Positions 20,447 to 30,510 of a stretch of 39,956 nt of DNA are shown in pieces; positions within the stretch are counted from its first letter, which is position 1, and each line of letters opens with the position of its first letter. Source of the DNA: Streptomyces boluensis (lineage in GTDB: Bacteria > Actinomycetota > Actinomycetes > Streptomycetales > Streptomycetaceae); the NCBI RefSeq assembly GCF_009908195.1, contig NZ_JAAAHS010000023.1:1-39956 (forward strand), read 5' to 3'. The translations under genes were made by a program, and so were the position numbers. The notes below the pieces were generated by a model, which saw nothing but the letters and a program-made list of their open reading frames with translations, was not told the origin of the DNA and ran no database searches.

Positions 20447-21034
20447 TCAGACGCTACTGGGCGGCAGCGGGAGCGGCAGCCCGGGAAGCCCGTCCATGCT
20501 CTGCGCGATGTGCTCCTTCTTGGCGAAGTACGCGCTCAGCGATTCGTCGTCCTCGCGCGCGAACCGCTTGCCGTGCAGATCGCGGTCCTCGTCGTACTTC
20601 ATGAAGGGCACCCCGTATCCGCAGCTGTCGCGGATGTGTTCGGCGGTGACGACGATGATCGCGCGCAGCCCGTGCCGGCTGGGGTCGATGTCGGGGAAGT
20701 GTGCGAGCAGCCCGGCGAACCGGGGGTCGTCACGGAAGACGGGCTCGCCGCTGCCGTGCACCCGGACGATGTTCGGCGGACCCTGGAAGGCGCACCACAT
20801 GAGCGTGATACGCCCGTTCTCGCGCAGGTGGGCGATGGTCTCCGCGGTGCTGCCCGCGAAGTCCAGGTAGGCCACCCGCTGCTCATCGAGGACCGCGAAG
20901 GAACCGGTGAGGCCCTTGGGGGAGAGGTTGATGGTGCCGTCGCCGGTGAGCGGCGCGGTCGCCGTGAAGAACATCGGCTGCGCCTCGATGAAGGTGCGCA
21001 GCCGGCCGTCTATGCGTTCGTAGCTCTTTCCCAT
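20447..21034 (-). CDS. Pyridoxamine 5'-phosphate oxidase-family flavin protein
   Basis: 195 residues with a split-barrel FMN-binding fold: AQPMFFTATAPLTGDGTINLSPKG, then RVAYLDFAGSTAETIAHLRENGRITLMWCAF and VRVHGSGEPV. The C-terminal part, RDSCGYGVPFMKYDEDR, is typical of the group annotated 'pyridoxamine 5'-phosphate oxidase family' that includes general redox enzymes; the true PdxH substrate residues are not evident. The ATG at 21034 lies seven bases after an excellent -10 box with no ribosome site, so it is probably leaderless. Divergent from argG. Confidence 0.85.
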   Translation of the reverse strand: MGKSYERIDGRLRTFIEAQPMFFTATAPLTGDGTINLSPKGLTGSFAVLDEQRVAYLDFAGSTAETIAHLRENGRITLMWCAFQGPPNIVRVHGSGEPVFRDDPRFAGLLAHFPDIDPSRHGLRAIIVVTAEHIRDSCGYGVPFMKYDEDRDLHGKRFAREDDESLSAYFAKKEHIAQSMDGLPGLPLPLPPSSV

Positions 21035-21041
21035 GCCAGGG

Positions 21042-21070
21042 ATTATCCGTCGAGATCCTTCGACTGTCTA
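21042..21070 (-). promoter_or_regulatory. Leaderless promoter of the flavin-protein gene
   Basis: On the minus strand TAGACA (21070-21065), 17-base spacer, GATAAT (21047-21042), each 5 of 6 to the sigma-70 consensus. Seven bases separate the -10 from ATG 21034. Confidence 0.75.
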
Positions 21071-21120
21071 ACGACTTCACGGGATTGCCGCACCCGGGAT
21101 CGCCTCGCGCAAGAGCCGGA

Positions 21121-21155
21121 TTGACGATTCATGCAGAGTGCTGCATACTCATGCA
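21121..21155 (+). promoter_or_regulatory. argG promoter overlapped by ARG boxes
   Basis: -35 TTGACG (21121-21126), 17-base spacer, -10 CATACT (21144-21149). The perfect dyad TGCATACTCATGCA (21142-21155) covers the -10, and ATGCA-N6-TGCAT (21131-21146) fills the spacer. Geometry matches the argC box (TGCAT-N4-nTGCA). Confidence 0.78.
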
Positions 21156-21185
21156 TGTCAGCGAATGCACTGTAAGGAGAAACCC

Positions 21186-23886
<2,701 letters not shown>

Positions 23887-23902
23887 CCCCGCCCCGCACC
23901 AC

Positions 23903-24421
23903 CTACAGCGCCGCCGCCCACTCCGCGAGCGCGTCGAAGTCCCGCCGGAGCAGTCCGAGCCGGGGGTCGACGTAGCGGAGCAGGGCGGCGGCGCTGTGGT
24001 GTGCCTCGACGTACGCCTGGTCGTGCCGGGTGAGGTCGTCGTCGACCCAGGCGAACGGCCGCCCGGCCGCGTACTCCAGGACGTACGGCGTCTTCCAGAA
24101 CGTTCCGGACGGCGCCCGCCCGTGCATCGTGGGCCAGTCGACGAACGGCAGCTCCGGCAGCCCGATCCGGGGCCCGATCCACTCGTTGGCCTGCCCTTTC
24201 CACGTGGTCGCCCAGACCAGCTCGAACCACTCGGCGAGGACGAGCAGTTCGCGCCCGTGCGCGGGGTCGAGCCAGACGCGTAAGGGCTTGTCGCCGTCCC
24301 AGCCGTCGGGGCGCATCCGGTGTGTGGTGTATCCCGGCGGGCGGCGCTCGGGCTTGGCCGCGTACGGGTTCAGCGGTCCGTCGACGTCTATCAGCAGCAA
24401 GGGCTTCGCCGTCTTCGTCAT
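23903..24421 (-). CDS. HAD-domain hypothetical protein
   Basis: 172 residues, a small HAD-like protein found widely in Streptomyces. The N-terminal motif is LLLIDVDGPLNPYA, with the DxDG nucleophile loop; a mid-protein LVWATTWKGQANE matches motif II with Thr, and FAWVDDDL near residue 130 gives the acidic motif IV. No cap domain is obvious. Substrate unknown. The ATG at 24421 has GGAAGG eight bases upstream; a GTG two codons earlier is too close to that site. It is convergent with argH, with only 16 bases between the stops and no hairpin seen, and divergent from the TetR gene. Confidence 0.75.
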   Translation of the reverse strand: MTKTAKPLLLIDVDGPLNPYAAKPERRPPGYTTHRMRPDGWDGDKPLRVWLDPAHGRELLVLAEWFELVWATTWKGQANEWIGPRIGLPELPFVDWPTMHGRAPSGTFWKTPYVLEYAAGRPFAWVDDDLTRHDQAYVEAHHSAAALLRYVDPRLGLLRRDFDALAEWAAAL

Positions 24422-24469
24422 CCGCACAGCCTTCCCTCCGCCAGGCCGCTGAGGCGTCGAATTATCACG

Positions 24470-24500
24470 TGAGACATCTGTGTCTCATTCGGTGTATGGT
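24470..24500 (+). promoter_or_regulatory. TetR operator and leaderless promoter
   Basis: The perfect dyad TGAGACA-TCTG-TGTCTCA (24470-24487) overlaps a -35-like GAGACA (24471-24476); with an 18-base spacer, TATGGT (24495-24500) is the -10, six bases before ATG 24507. A further half site, TCTCATG, covers the start codon. Confidence 0.75.
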
Positions 24501-24506
24501 CGTCTC

Positions 24507-25058
24507 ATGTCAGTCGACCGCACCCAGGTGCTCCGCAGCGCCGCAGCCCTCCTTTCCCGGAAATCGACCGCCACCATGGACGAGGTCGCACGGGCCGCGG
24601 GCATCGGCCGCGCCACCCTGCACCGGCACTTCGCCGGGCGGGAAGCGCTGGTCAGGGCGTTGGAGGAGATGGGCCTCCAGGAGCTGGAGGCCGCCATCGA
24701 CACGGCGGCGCTCGACGAGGGCCCCGCCGACGAGGCCGTACGCCGGCTCGTCGCCGGAATAGAGCCCCTCGCCCCGCTGCTCGCCCTCCTCGTCAGTGAG
24801 AACCAGCTTTTCGAGGGCGACCAGCAGAACGAGGGCTGGGCCCGGCTCGACGCCCGCGTCTCCCAGCTGTTCAGGCGCGGACAGGAACAGGGCGTCTTCC
24901 GTATCGACCTGACCCCCGCCTGGCTCACCGAGGCCCTCTACGGGCTCGTGGGGTCCGCGGCGTGGTCCGTGCAGGACGGGCGGGTGGCCGCCAAGGACTT
25001 CCAGTACATGATCGTCGAGTTGCTGCTCGGCGGTGCCCGGCGGAGCGTGGAGCGATGA
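24507..25058 (+). CDS. TetR/AcrR-family repressor
   Basis: 183 residues. The helix-turn-helix lies at about 5-50 (LRSAAALLSRKSTATMDEVARAAGIGRATLHRHFAGREALVRAL); the remaining helices form the ligand and dimer domain. The last codon overlaps the start of the MFS gene (ATGA), so the two are one operon. The perfect dyad in the promoter is its likely operator, giving autorepression and induction of the exporter by its drug-like substrate. The ATG at 24507 has no ribosome site and a -10 box six bases upstream, so a leaderless message is expected. Confidence 0.9.
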   Translation: MSVDRTQVLRSAAALLSRKSTATMDEVARAAGIGRATLHRHFAGREALVRALEEMGLQELEAAIDTAALDEGPADEAVRRLVAGIEPLAPLLALLVSENQLFEGDQQNEGWARLDARVSQLFRRGQEQGVFRIDLTPAWLTEALYGLVGSAAWSVQDGRVAAKDFQYMIVELLLGGARRSVER

Positions 25059-26581
25059 CCAGCACAGCACAGCAAGTGAAGACGGAGCGGGAAGGGCGCC
25101 AGCCGGGGCGCTGGCTGGCCCTCGCCGTACTCGTCCTCGCGGTCCTGCTCGTCGCCGTGGACGCGACCGTACTCGGCCTCGCGACACCGTTCCTCAGCGA
25201 GGACCTCAAGCCGTCCGGCACCCAACTGCTGTGGATCGGCGACGTCTACTCGTTCGTGATCGCGGGCCTGCTCGTCTCCATGGGCAGCCTCGGCGACCGC
25301 ATCGGCCGCAAGAAGCTGCTGCTCACCGGCGCCGTCGCCTTCGGTGCCGTCTCGGTCCTCAACGCGTACGCGACCACCCCCGAGATGATGATCCTGGCGC
25401 GGGCGCTGCTCGGCGTCGCGGGCGCGACCCTGATGCCCTCGACCCTCGCGCTGATCCGGAACATCTTCCACGACCCCAGGGAACGCAGCATCGCGGTCGG
25501 CATCTGGGGCGCCGCAGCCTCGGCCGGTGCGGCGGTCGGCCCGCTCGTCGGCGGTGTCCTGCTCAACCACTTCTGGTGGGGCTCGGTCTTCCTGATCAAC
25601 CTGCCGGTGATGGCGGTCCTGGTGCTCGTCGGCATGAAGCTGCTGCCCGAGTCCCGCGACCCGAGCCCCGGCCCGTGGGACCTGCTCAGCGTCGTCCTGT
25701 CCCTCGTCGGCATGGTCGCGGTGGTGTACGCGGTGAAGGAGGCCGCCGTACACGGCATCCGCTGGGACATCAGCCTCGCCGCCGTCGTCGGCGTCGCCGG
25801 TCTGATCTGGTTCGCACGACGGCAGTTGACCCTCGACTCGCCCCTGCTCGACATGCGGCTGTTCCAGCACCGGGGCTTCTCCGGCGCGGTCCTCGCCGAC
25901 CTGTTCACCATCCTCGGCCTCGCCGGTCTGGTGTTCTTCCTCTCCCAGTTCCTCCAACTGGTGCAGATGCGCACGCCGTTGGGGGCCGGACTCATCGAAC
26001 TCCCCGCCGCCATCGGCGCGGTCGCCACCGGCCTGGTCGCCGGGGTGATCGCCCGCAGGACCTCGGTACGGATCGCCGTCACCGGCGGCCTCACCGCGCT
26101 CGGCCTCGCCCTGGCCGCGTGCACCGCGCTCGACGCGGACACCTCGGTGCTGCTGATGTGCTCCGCCCTGTTCGTCGGCGGCGCGGGCGCGGGCCTCGCC
26201 TTCACGGTGACGGCGGACGTCATCCTCTCCACCGTCCCCAAGGAACAGGCGGGCGCGGCCTCGGCGGTCTCCGAGACGGCGTACGAACTGGGCTCGGCCC
26301 TCGGTATCGCCCTGCTCGGCTCCGTGGTCACCGGTATCTACCGCGGCTTCACGGTCCCCGACGGCGTACCCGCCGAAGCGGTCACCGCGGCTCAGGACTC
26401 ACTGGGCGGAGCGTCCGAAGTGGCGAAGTCCCTGCCCGCGGAACAGGGCGCCGCGCTGCTCCAAGCGGCCCAGTCGTCCTTCACCCACGGCTTCGAGACG
26501 GCGGCGGGCGTGGCGGCGACGGTTCTCTTCGCCACGGCGGTGACGGCATGGTTCATGCTGCGCGGGCAACGGTTGGGGTAA
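25055..26581 (+). CDS. MFS drug exporter, DHA2 (EmrB/QacA) family
   Basis: 508 residues with about 14 membrane segments, the DHA2 proton antiporter layout. Segment 1 contains VAVDATVLGLATPFL with the membrane aspartate typical of QacA (VDATVLGLA). The loop motif A is GSLGDRIGRKKLLLTG, and motif C is GAAASAGAAVGPLVGGVLL. Such pumps export quaternary amines, dyes or antibiotics. Its ATG overlaps the TetR stop. Downstream lies a copy of a Streptomyces intergenic repeat. Substrate unknown. Confidence 0.92.
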   Translation: MTSTAQQVKTEREGRQPGRWLALAVLVLAVLLVAVDATVLGLATPFLSEDLKPSGTQLLWIGDVYSFVIAGLLVSMGSLGDRIGRKKLLLTGAVAFGAVSVLNAYATTPEMMILARALLGVAGATLMPSTLALIRNIFHDPRERSIAVGIWGAAASAGAAVGPLVGGVLLNHFWWGSVFLINLPVMAVLVLVGMKLLPESRDPSPGPWDLLSVVLSLVGMVAVVYAVKEAAVHGIRWDISLAAVVGVAGLIWFARRQLTLDSPLLDMRLFQHRGFSGAVLADLFTILGLAGLVFFLSQFLQLVQMRTPLGAGLIELPAAIGAVATGLVAGVIARRTSVRIAVTGGLTALGLALAACTALDADTSVLLMCSALFVGGAGAGLAFTVTADVILSTVPKEQAGAASAVSETAYELGSALGIALLGSVVTGIYRGFTVPDGVPAEAVTAAQDSLGGASEVAKSLPAEQGAALLQAAQSSFTHGFETAAGVAATVLFATAVTAWFMLRGQRLG

Positions 26582-26584
26582 ATC

Positions 26585-26610
26585 CAGCCCGTCCGGCGCT
26601 TGAGGACGAG
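26585..26610 (+). repeat. Fragment of a dispersed Streptomyces intergenic repeat
   Basis: AGCCCGTCCGGCGCTTGAGG and the six following bases (ACGAGC...) match a short repeat I recognise from the 3' flanks of many Streptomyces genes. Only the 5' half seems kept; the following GCCCGGAGGGC is a remnant of its hairpin. It sits four bases past the MFS stop. Confidence 0.65.
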
Positions 26611-26670
26611 CCCGGAGGGCGATCGACCCGAGCCCCGGTGCCGGGTACCCAGGAGAACCGCCCCCGGAGG

Positions 26671-27342
26671 CTACGCCGCCTTCGCCTTCGTGGCGTACAT
26701 GTCCACGTACTCCTGGCCCGAGAGGGCCATGACCTCCGCCATCACGGAGTCCGTCACGGCCCGCAGCACATAACGGTCGCGGCCCATGCCGTCGTAGCGG
26801 GAGAACTCCATCGGCTCGCCGAAGCGGACCGTGACCCGGCCGGGGCGGGGGACGCCCGCGCCGCCCGGCTGCAGCTTGTCGGTGCCGATCATCGCGAACG
26901 GGACGACGGGCGCGCCGGTCATCAGGGTCAGCCGGGCGATACCCGTACGGCCCCGGTACAGGCGCCCGTCGGGGGACCGGGTGCCCTCCGGGTAGATCCC
27001 GAAGACCTTGCCCTCGTCGAGGACGCGGCGCCCGGTCATCAGCGCGGCGACACCGCCACGGCCGCCGTCGCGGTCCACCGGGATCATGCCGGTGCCGGTG
27101 AAGAACCAGGCCATCAGACGGCCCTTGAGGCTCTTGCCGGTGACGTACTCGTCCTTGCCGATGAAGAACACCTGCCGGTCGCAGACCAGCGGAAGGATCA
27201 TCGAGTCGATGAACGTGAGGTGGTTGCCCGCGAGGATCACCGGGCCGTCGCCGGGAATGTTCTCCGCGCCCTCGACCCGTGGCCGGAACATCAGCCGCAT
27301 GACCGGTCCGAGCACTGCCTTGATGAACGCGAAGCGGGACAA
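26671..27342 (-). CDS. 1-acyl-sn-glycerol-3-phosphate acyltransferase-like protein
   Basis: 223 residues from a TTG start. The PlsC acyltransferase motifs are complete: NHLTFIDSM (HX4D), a GMIPVDRDGG block, and GIYPEGTRSPDGRLYRG (motif III). It probably acylates lysophosphatidic acid to phosphatidic acid at the membrane. The TTG at 27342 gives LSRFAFIKAVLGPVMRLMF, the usual opening of this group, and has GGAGG five to six bases upstream; longer in-frame readings to 27429 add residues unlike the family and have no ribosome site. It is divergent from glpQ, so one gene makes and the other breaks glycerophospholipid products. Confidence 0.85.
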   Translation of the reverse strand: MSRFAFIKAVLGPVMRLMFRPRVEGAENIPGDGPVILAGNHLTFIDSMILPLVCDRQVFFIGKDEYVTGKSLKGRLMAWFFTGTGMIPVDRDGGRGGVAALMTGRRVLDEGKVFGIYPEGTRSPDGRLYRGRTGIARLTLMTGAPVVPFAMIGTDKLQPGGAGVPRPGRVTVRFGEPMEFSRYDGMGRDRYVLRAVTDSVMAEVMALSGQEYVDMYATKAKAA

Positions 27343-27572
27343 CGGTTCCTCCGGTGACAAGGTACTGAACGGTCTGTGCAGGTGAGGACGATACTCGCGG
27401 GCACGTCCGGAATGCACATCGGCGTTCACGGAGTGGATACGCAGTGTTGATCCGCGTTAGCACTGAGTTGGCCGTTCCTTGGTGTCAGGGGCTCCCTCCC
27501 GTCATGTCCCTGGCCCTAGCATCTGCCCGTCGGTTTGACAGGTGCGGGACACCAAGAGCGCGAGGAGCTCCC

Positions 27573-28757
27573 ATGACCCAGGGCATGCAGGACAGCACCA
27601 GGCAGACGCGGCCGGGCAGCGGGCCCGGCCGGCGCGCGTTGCTGGGGGCCGCGGTCCTCGGCGCGGGCGGAGCGGCGCTCGGGCTGCCCGGCGCGGCCAG
27701 AGCGGACGACCGTACGGGCGCGGCGCGCGGCGGCGGCATCGACTCGCTGCCGGTGCCGACCGTCGTCGCCCACCGCGGCGCGAGCGGCTACCGCCCCGAG
27801 CACACCCTCGGCTCGTACCAGCTCGCCCTCGACATGGGCGCGCACGTCATCGAGCAGGACCTCGTGCCCACCAAGGACGGCCAACTCGTATGCCGTCACG
27901 AGAACGACATCACCGCGACCACCGATGTCGCGGACATCGCCGAGTTCGCCGACCGCAAGACCACCAAGTCGGTCGACGGGGTGTCCCTGACCGGCTGGTT
28001 CACCGAGGACTTCACGCTGGCCGAGCTGAAGACGCTGCGCGCCAAGGAGCGGATCCCCAAGTCCCGGCAGGAGAACACCGTCTACGACGGCCGCTGGGAG
28101 ATCCCCACCCTGGAGGAGGTGCTGCGCTGGGCCGAGAAGGAGGGCCGCCGCCGCGGCCGCCCGGTCTGGCTGCACATAGAGACCAAGCACCCCACGTACT
28201 TCCGGGGCCTCGGCCTCGGCCTCGAGGAGCCGCTCGCGAAGCTGCTGCGCGCGTACGGGCGGCACGAGAAGGACTCCCCGAACTTCGTGCAGTCCTTCGA
28301 GCCGAGCAGCATGGAACGGATCGGCAAGCTGATCGCCGCGCCCCGCGTGGTGCTGCTCTCCAACGCCTCCAGCCGCCCGTGGGACTTCGTCGAGTCGGGT
28401 GACCCGCGCACCGTCGCCGACCTGGTCAAGCCCGAGGGCCTGAAGTGGATCGCCTCGTACGCGCAGGGCATCGGCCCCACCCTCGACCTGGTCATCCCGC
28501 GCGACGCGGAGGGCCGCCTCACCCAGCCCACGACCCTGGTCCGCGACGCCCACGCCGAGGACCTGGTCCTGCACCCGTACACGATGCGCAACGAGAACAG
28601 CTTCCTGCCGCTCGACTTCCGCAAGGGCACGGACCCCAACGCGTACGGCGACGTCTTCGGCGCGTTCAAGGCGTACTTCGCGACCGGCATCGACGGCATC
28701 TTCTCCGACAACCCGGACACGGCACTGCTCGCGGCGGCGGACTTCGCGAAGGACTGA
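27573..28757 (+). CDS. glpQ: Secreted glycerophosphodiester phosphodiesterase
   Basis: 394 residues. A Tat-like signal (GPGRRALLGAAVLGAGGAAL, AARA cleavage site) directs export. The mature enzyme is a GDPD TIM barrel: VVAHRGASGYRPEHT (H67, R68, E76), then MGAHVIEQDLVPTKDGQLVCRHE with the metal acids and second catalytic histidine, IHIETKHP-like WLHIETKHPT, and the closing GIDGIFSDNP. It hydrolyses deacylated phospholipids to glycerol-3-phosphate outside the cell. The ATG follows GAGGAG at seven bases. In S. coelicolor the related glpQ genes belong to the phosphate (PhoP) regulon; only a weak PHO-box-like sequence is seen here. Confidence 0.93.
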   Translation: MTQGMQDSTRQTRPGSGPGRRALLGAAVLGAGGAALGLPGAARADDRTGAARGGGIDSLPVPTVVAHRGASGYRPEHTLGSYQLALDMGAHVIEQDLVPTKDGQLVCRHENDITATTDVADIAEFADRKTTKSVDGVSLTGWFTEDFTLAELKTLRAKERIPKSRQENTVYDGRWEIPTLEEVLRWAEKEGRRRGRPVWLHIETKHPTYFRGLGLGLEEPLAKLLRAYGRHEKDSPNFVQSFEPSSMERIGKLIAAPRVVLLSNASSRPWDFVESGDPRTVADLVKPEGLKWIASYAQGIGPTLDLVIPRDAEGRLTQPTTLVRDAHAEDLVLHPYTMRNENSFLPLDFRKGTDPNAYGDVFGAFKAYFATGIDGIFSDNPDTALLAAADFAKD

Positions 28758-28789
28758 GTAGTCGCGCCGCGTCACAGCGGGTCAAGTGG

Positions 28790-28826
28790 CGGTCCGCGCG
28801 CCCCCATTCCGGGTGAGCGCGGACCG
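28790..28826 (+). terminator. Hairpin after glpQ
   Basis: A perfect 10-bp stem, CGGTCCGCGC (28790-28799) with GCGCGGACCG (28817-28826), loop of 17. It lies 32 bases beyond the glpQ stop and argues against a sigma-gene start before 28867. Confidence 0.6.
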
Positions 28827-28866
28827 GCGCCGCAACTCGGCGGGCCGGCCGTTCGTCGTCGACTAC

Positions 28867-29448
28867 ATGATCGAAAGCGCCATCGACAGCACCACCGAAA
28901 GCACCACCGAAAGCACCGCGGAAGCCCTGCTCGCCGACCTGGACCCGCTGCTCACCGCCGAGGCCGCCGCCGAGGCAGCCGACGGTGGCCTGGAGCAGGA
29001 CGACCTGCAACAGGCCGTGTGGTTACGGCTGTTGGAACGGCTCGACCGCAGCGGCCCGCCCGCCACCCCCGAGCGCTGGCTGCGCGACCACGTGCACCTG
29101 GAGGCGAGCCGGGCACGCCGGGTGCGCGGCCTCGATCGCTGGTACGGCGTGGACCGTACCGCCGCACAGGCGTGGCCCGAGCGTGCCCTGTTGCGCGCCG
29201 AGCACCGCCGGGCGGTGCGGGCCGTGGTGCGGCGGCTGCCCGGTCGCTGCGCCCCGGTGCTGACCGCGTTCACCTCCCCGCGGGACCTCACCTACCGGGA
29301 AATCGCAGGGGAGTTGGGTATGTCACAAGGCAGTTTGGGGCCGGAGCGTTCCCGTTGCCTGGGATGCCTGCGCAGAATGCTCCCGGCGGAGGTTGCCCCA
29401 CCCGGACCGCGGGCAAAGGTGCGGGGAAGGCAACCGGCGGACAGGTGA
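28867..29448 (+). CDS. Small RNA polymerase sigma-like factor
   Basis: 193 residues from ATG 28867. Residues 1-20 are a Ser-Thr-Glu repeat from a 12-bp DNA repeat. Then come a region-2-like helix set (LEQDDLQQAVWLRLLERL, WLRDHVHLEASRARR) and a region-4-like helix-turn-helix (VRRLPGRCAPVLTAF, LTYREIAGELGMSQGSLGPERSRCLGCLRRML). This is an ECF-like layout but with poor conservation of the usual region-2 aromatics, so promoter melting may be weak; an atypical or regulator-like sigma is possible. A GTG at 28813 is an alternative start but falls in the glpQ hairpin. No ribosome site is clear. The GNAT gene follows in the same direction, 17 bases on. Confidence 0.72.
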   Translation: MIESAIDSTTESTTESTAEALLADLDPLLTAEAAAEAADGGLEQDDLQQAVWLRLLERLDRSGPPATPERWLRDHVHLEASRARRVRGLDRWYGVDRTAAQAWPERALLRAEHRRAVRAVVRRLPGRCAPVLTAFTSPRDLTYREIAGELGMSQGSLGPERSRCLGCLRRMLPAEVAPPGPRAKVRGRQPADR

Positions 29449-29465
29449 GCGGGAGGCATGCGCGC

Positions 29466-29972
29466 ATGGGCATGAGCGTGACCATCTCGGCGGCGGAGAC
29501 ACAGGACGCCGAGCACATACTGAAACTCCAGTACCTCTGCTACCAGAGCGAGGCAGAGCTGTACGGCGACTACTCCATCGAGCCGCTCACCCAGTCCCTC
29601 GACTCCCTCAGGGCCGAACTGGCCACGGGATGCGTGCTGGTGGCCCGGCTCGGCGACGAGGTGGTGGCCTCGGTGCGCGGCGGCGTCGACGCCGAGGGCA
29701 CGGCCCGTATCGACAAACTCATCGTGCACCCGCGGATGCAGCGCCACGGCCTGGGCGGCCGGCTGCTGCTCGCGATCGAGGAGCGGCTCACGCTCGCGGG
29801 CGCGGTCACGAGCTTCCAGCTGTTCACCGGGCACCGCAGCGAGAACAACCTCCAGCTGTACCGCAAGCACGGTTACGCCCGGGTCGGCACTCAGCAGGTC
29901 AACGACCGGCTGACCCTGGTGACCCTCGCCAAGGACGCCACCGACCCGGCGGCGTACACCACCAGCGCCTGA
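29466..29972 (+). CDS. GNAT-family N-acetyltransferase
   Basis: 168 residues. The fold opens with a strand and helix (VTISAAETQDAEHILKLQYLCYQSEAELYGDYSI), and the acetyl-CoA loop is VHPRMQRHGLGGRLL (motif A). Motif B follows as ENNLQLYRKHGYARVGTQQVN. The ATG at 29466 has GGGAGG about ten bases upstream; a second ATG two codons later is equally usable. It follows the sigma-like gene on the same strand. Acceptor unknown; the 'SENNLQLYRKHGY' region is of the type in amine acetyltransferases. Confidence 0.87.
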   Translation: MGMSVTISAAETQDAEHILKLQYLCYQSEAELYGDYSIEPLTQSLDSLRAELATGCVLVARLGDEVVASVRGGVDAEGTARIDKLIVHPRMQRHGLGGRLLLAIEERLTLAGAVTSFQLFTGHRSENNLQLYRKHGYARVGTQQVNDRLTLVTLAKDATDPAAYTTSA

Positions 29973-29985
29973 GCCGAGGCCGGCC

Positions 29986-30028
29986 GAGCCGTCGAAGGCC
30001 CCCGATCAGTACGGGACTTCGGCGGCTC
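29986..30028. terminator. Convergent terminator between the GNAT and membrane-protein genes
   Basis: GAGCCGTCGAAG (29986-29997) pairs with CTTCGGCGGCTC (30017-30028) with one G-T pair; flanking GGCC/GGCC extends it across a one-base bulge. The right arm includes the stop codon of the minus-strand gene ending at 30027. Confidence 0.72.
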
Positions 30029-30509
30029 AGGCCGCTGGCTGCTCCGTACGCGAGCGGCGCAGCCAGAACAGCGCGGTCACCGGCAGCAGGACCGGGATGA
30101 ACAGATAGCCCCGGCCGAAGCCGGACCACACCGTCGTGTCCGGGAACGCCGACGGCTCGATGAGCGTCCACGCCCCGACGACCACGACACCGGCCAACTC
30201 GGCCGCGCAGCAGGCGAGGGCCGCCCGGCGGGCCGTCTCCCCGCCGCGTACCAGCGTGTACGTGATGAAGGCGTAGACGAGCGCGGCGAGCAGCGAGAGG
30301 GAGTAGGCGAGCGGGGCGTGGCCGAACTCCGTGGAGATCTGGTAGACCGAGCGCGACAGCGCGCCGACCACCATCACCCCGTACAGCCAGACGAGCAGCA
30401 GCCCCGGGCCCTTGATGAGCCGGGTGCGACCCCCGGTCGTCGTGCCCTTTCGTTCGGCCGCCGCGCCGGTCCCGTCGGCCGTTCCGGCCGCCTCGGTCTC
30501 GCTGGTCAT
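30027..30509 (-). CDS. Four-helix integral membrane protein, unknown function
   Basis: 160 residues. A 30-residue polar N-terminus rich in Thr, Ala and Gly is followed by about four membrane helices: LLLVWLYGVMVVGAL, LAYSLSLLAALVYAFITYTLV, ALACCAAELAGVVVVGAWTLI and YLFIPVLLPVTALFWLRR. No known motif. The ATG at 30509 follows GGAGG at six bases and lies one base after the TGA of the upstream membrane gene (TGAGATG), so the two are coupled. They probably form one complex. Confidence 0.8.
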   Translation of the reverse strand: MTSETEAAGTADGTGAAAERKGTTTGGRTRLIKGPGLLLVWLYGVMVVGALSRSVYQISTEFGHAPLAYSLSLLAALVYAFITYTLVRGGETARRAALACCAAELAGVVVVGAWTLIEPSAFPDTTVWSGFGRGYLFIPVLLPVTALFWLRRSRTEQPAA

Positions 30510-30510
30510 C

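Noticed and set aside
18596..21034. A genomic island between argR and argG
   Set aside because: GC content and codon bias match the flanks and no integrase, transposase or attachment-site repeat is seen.
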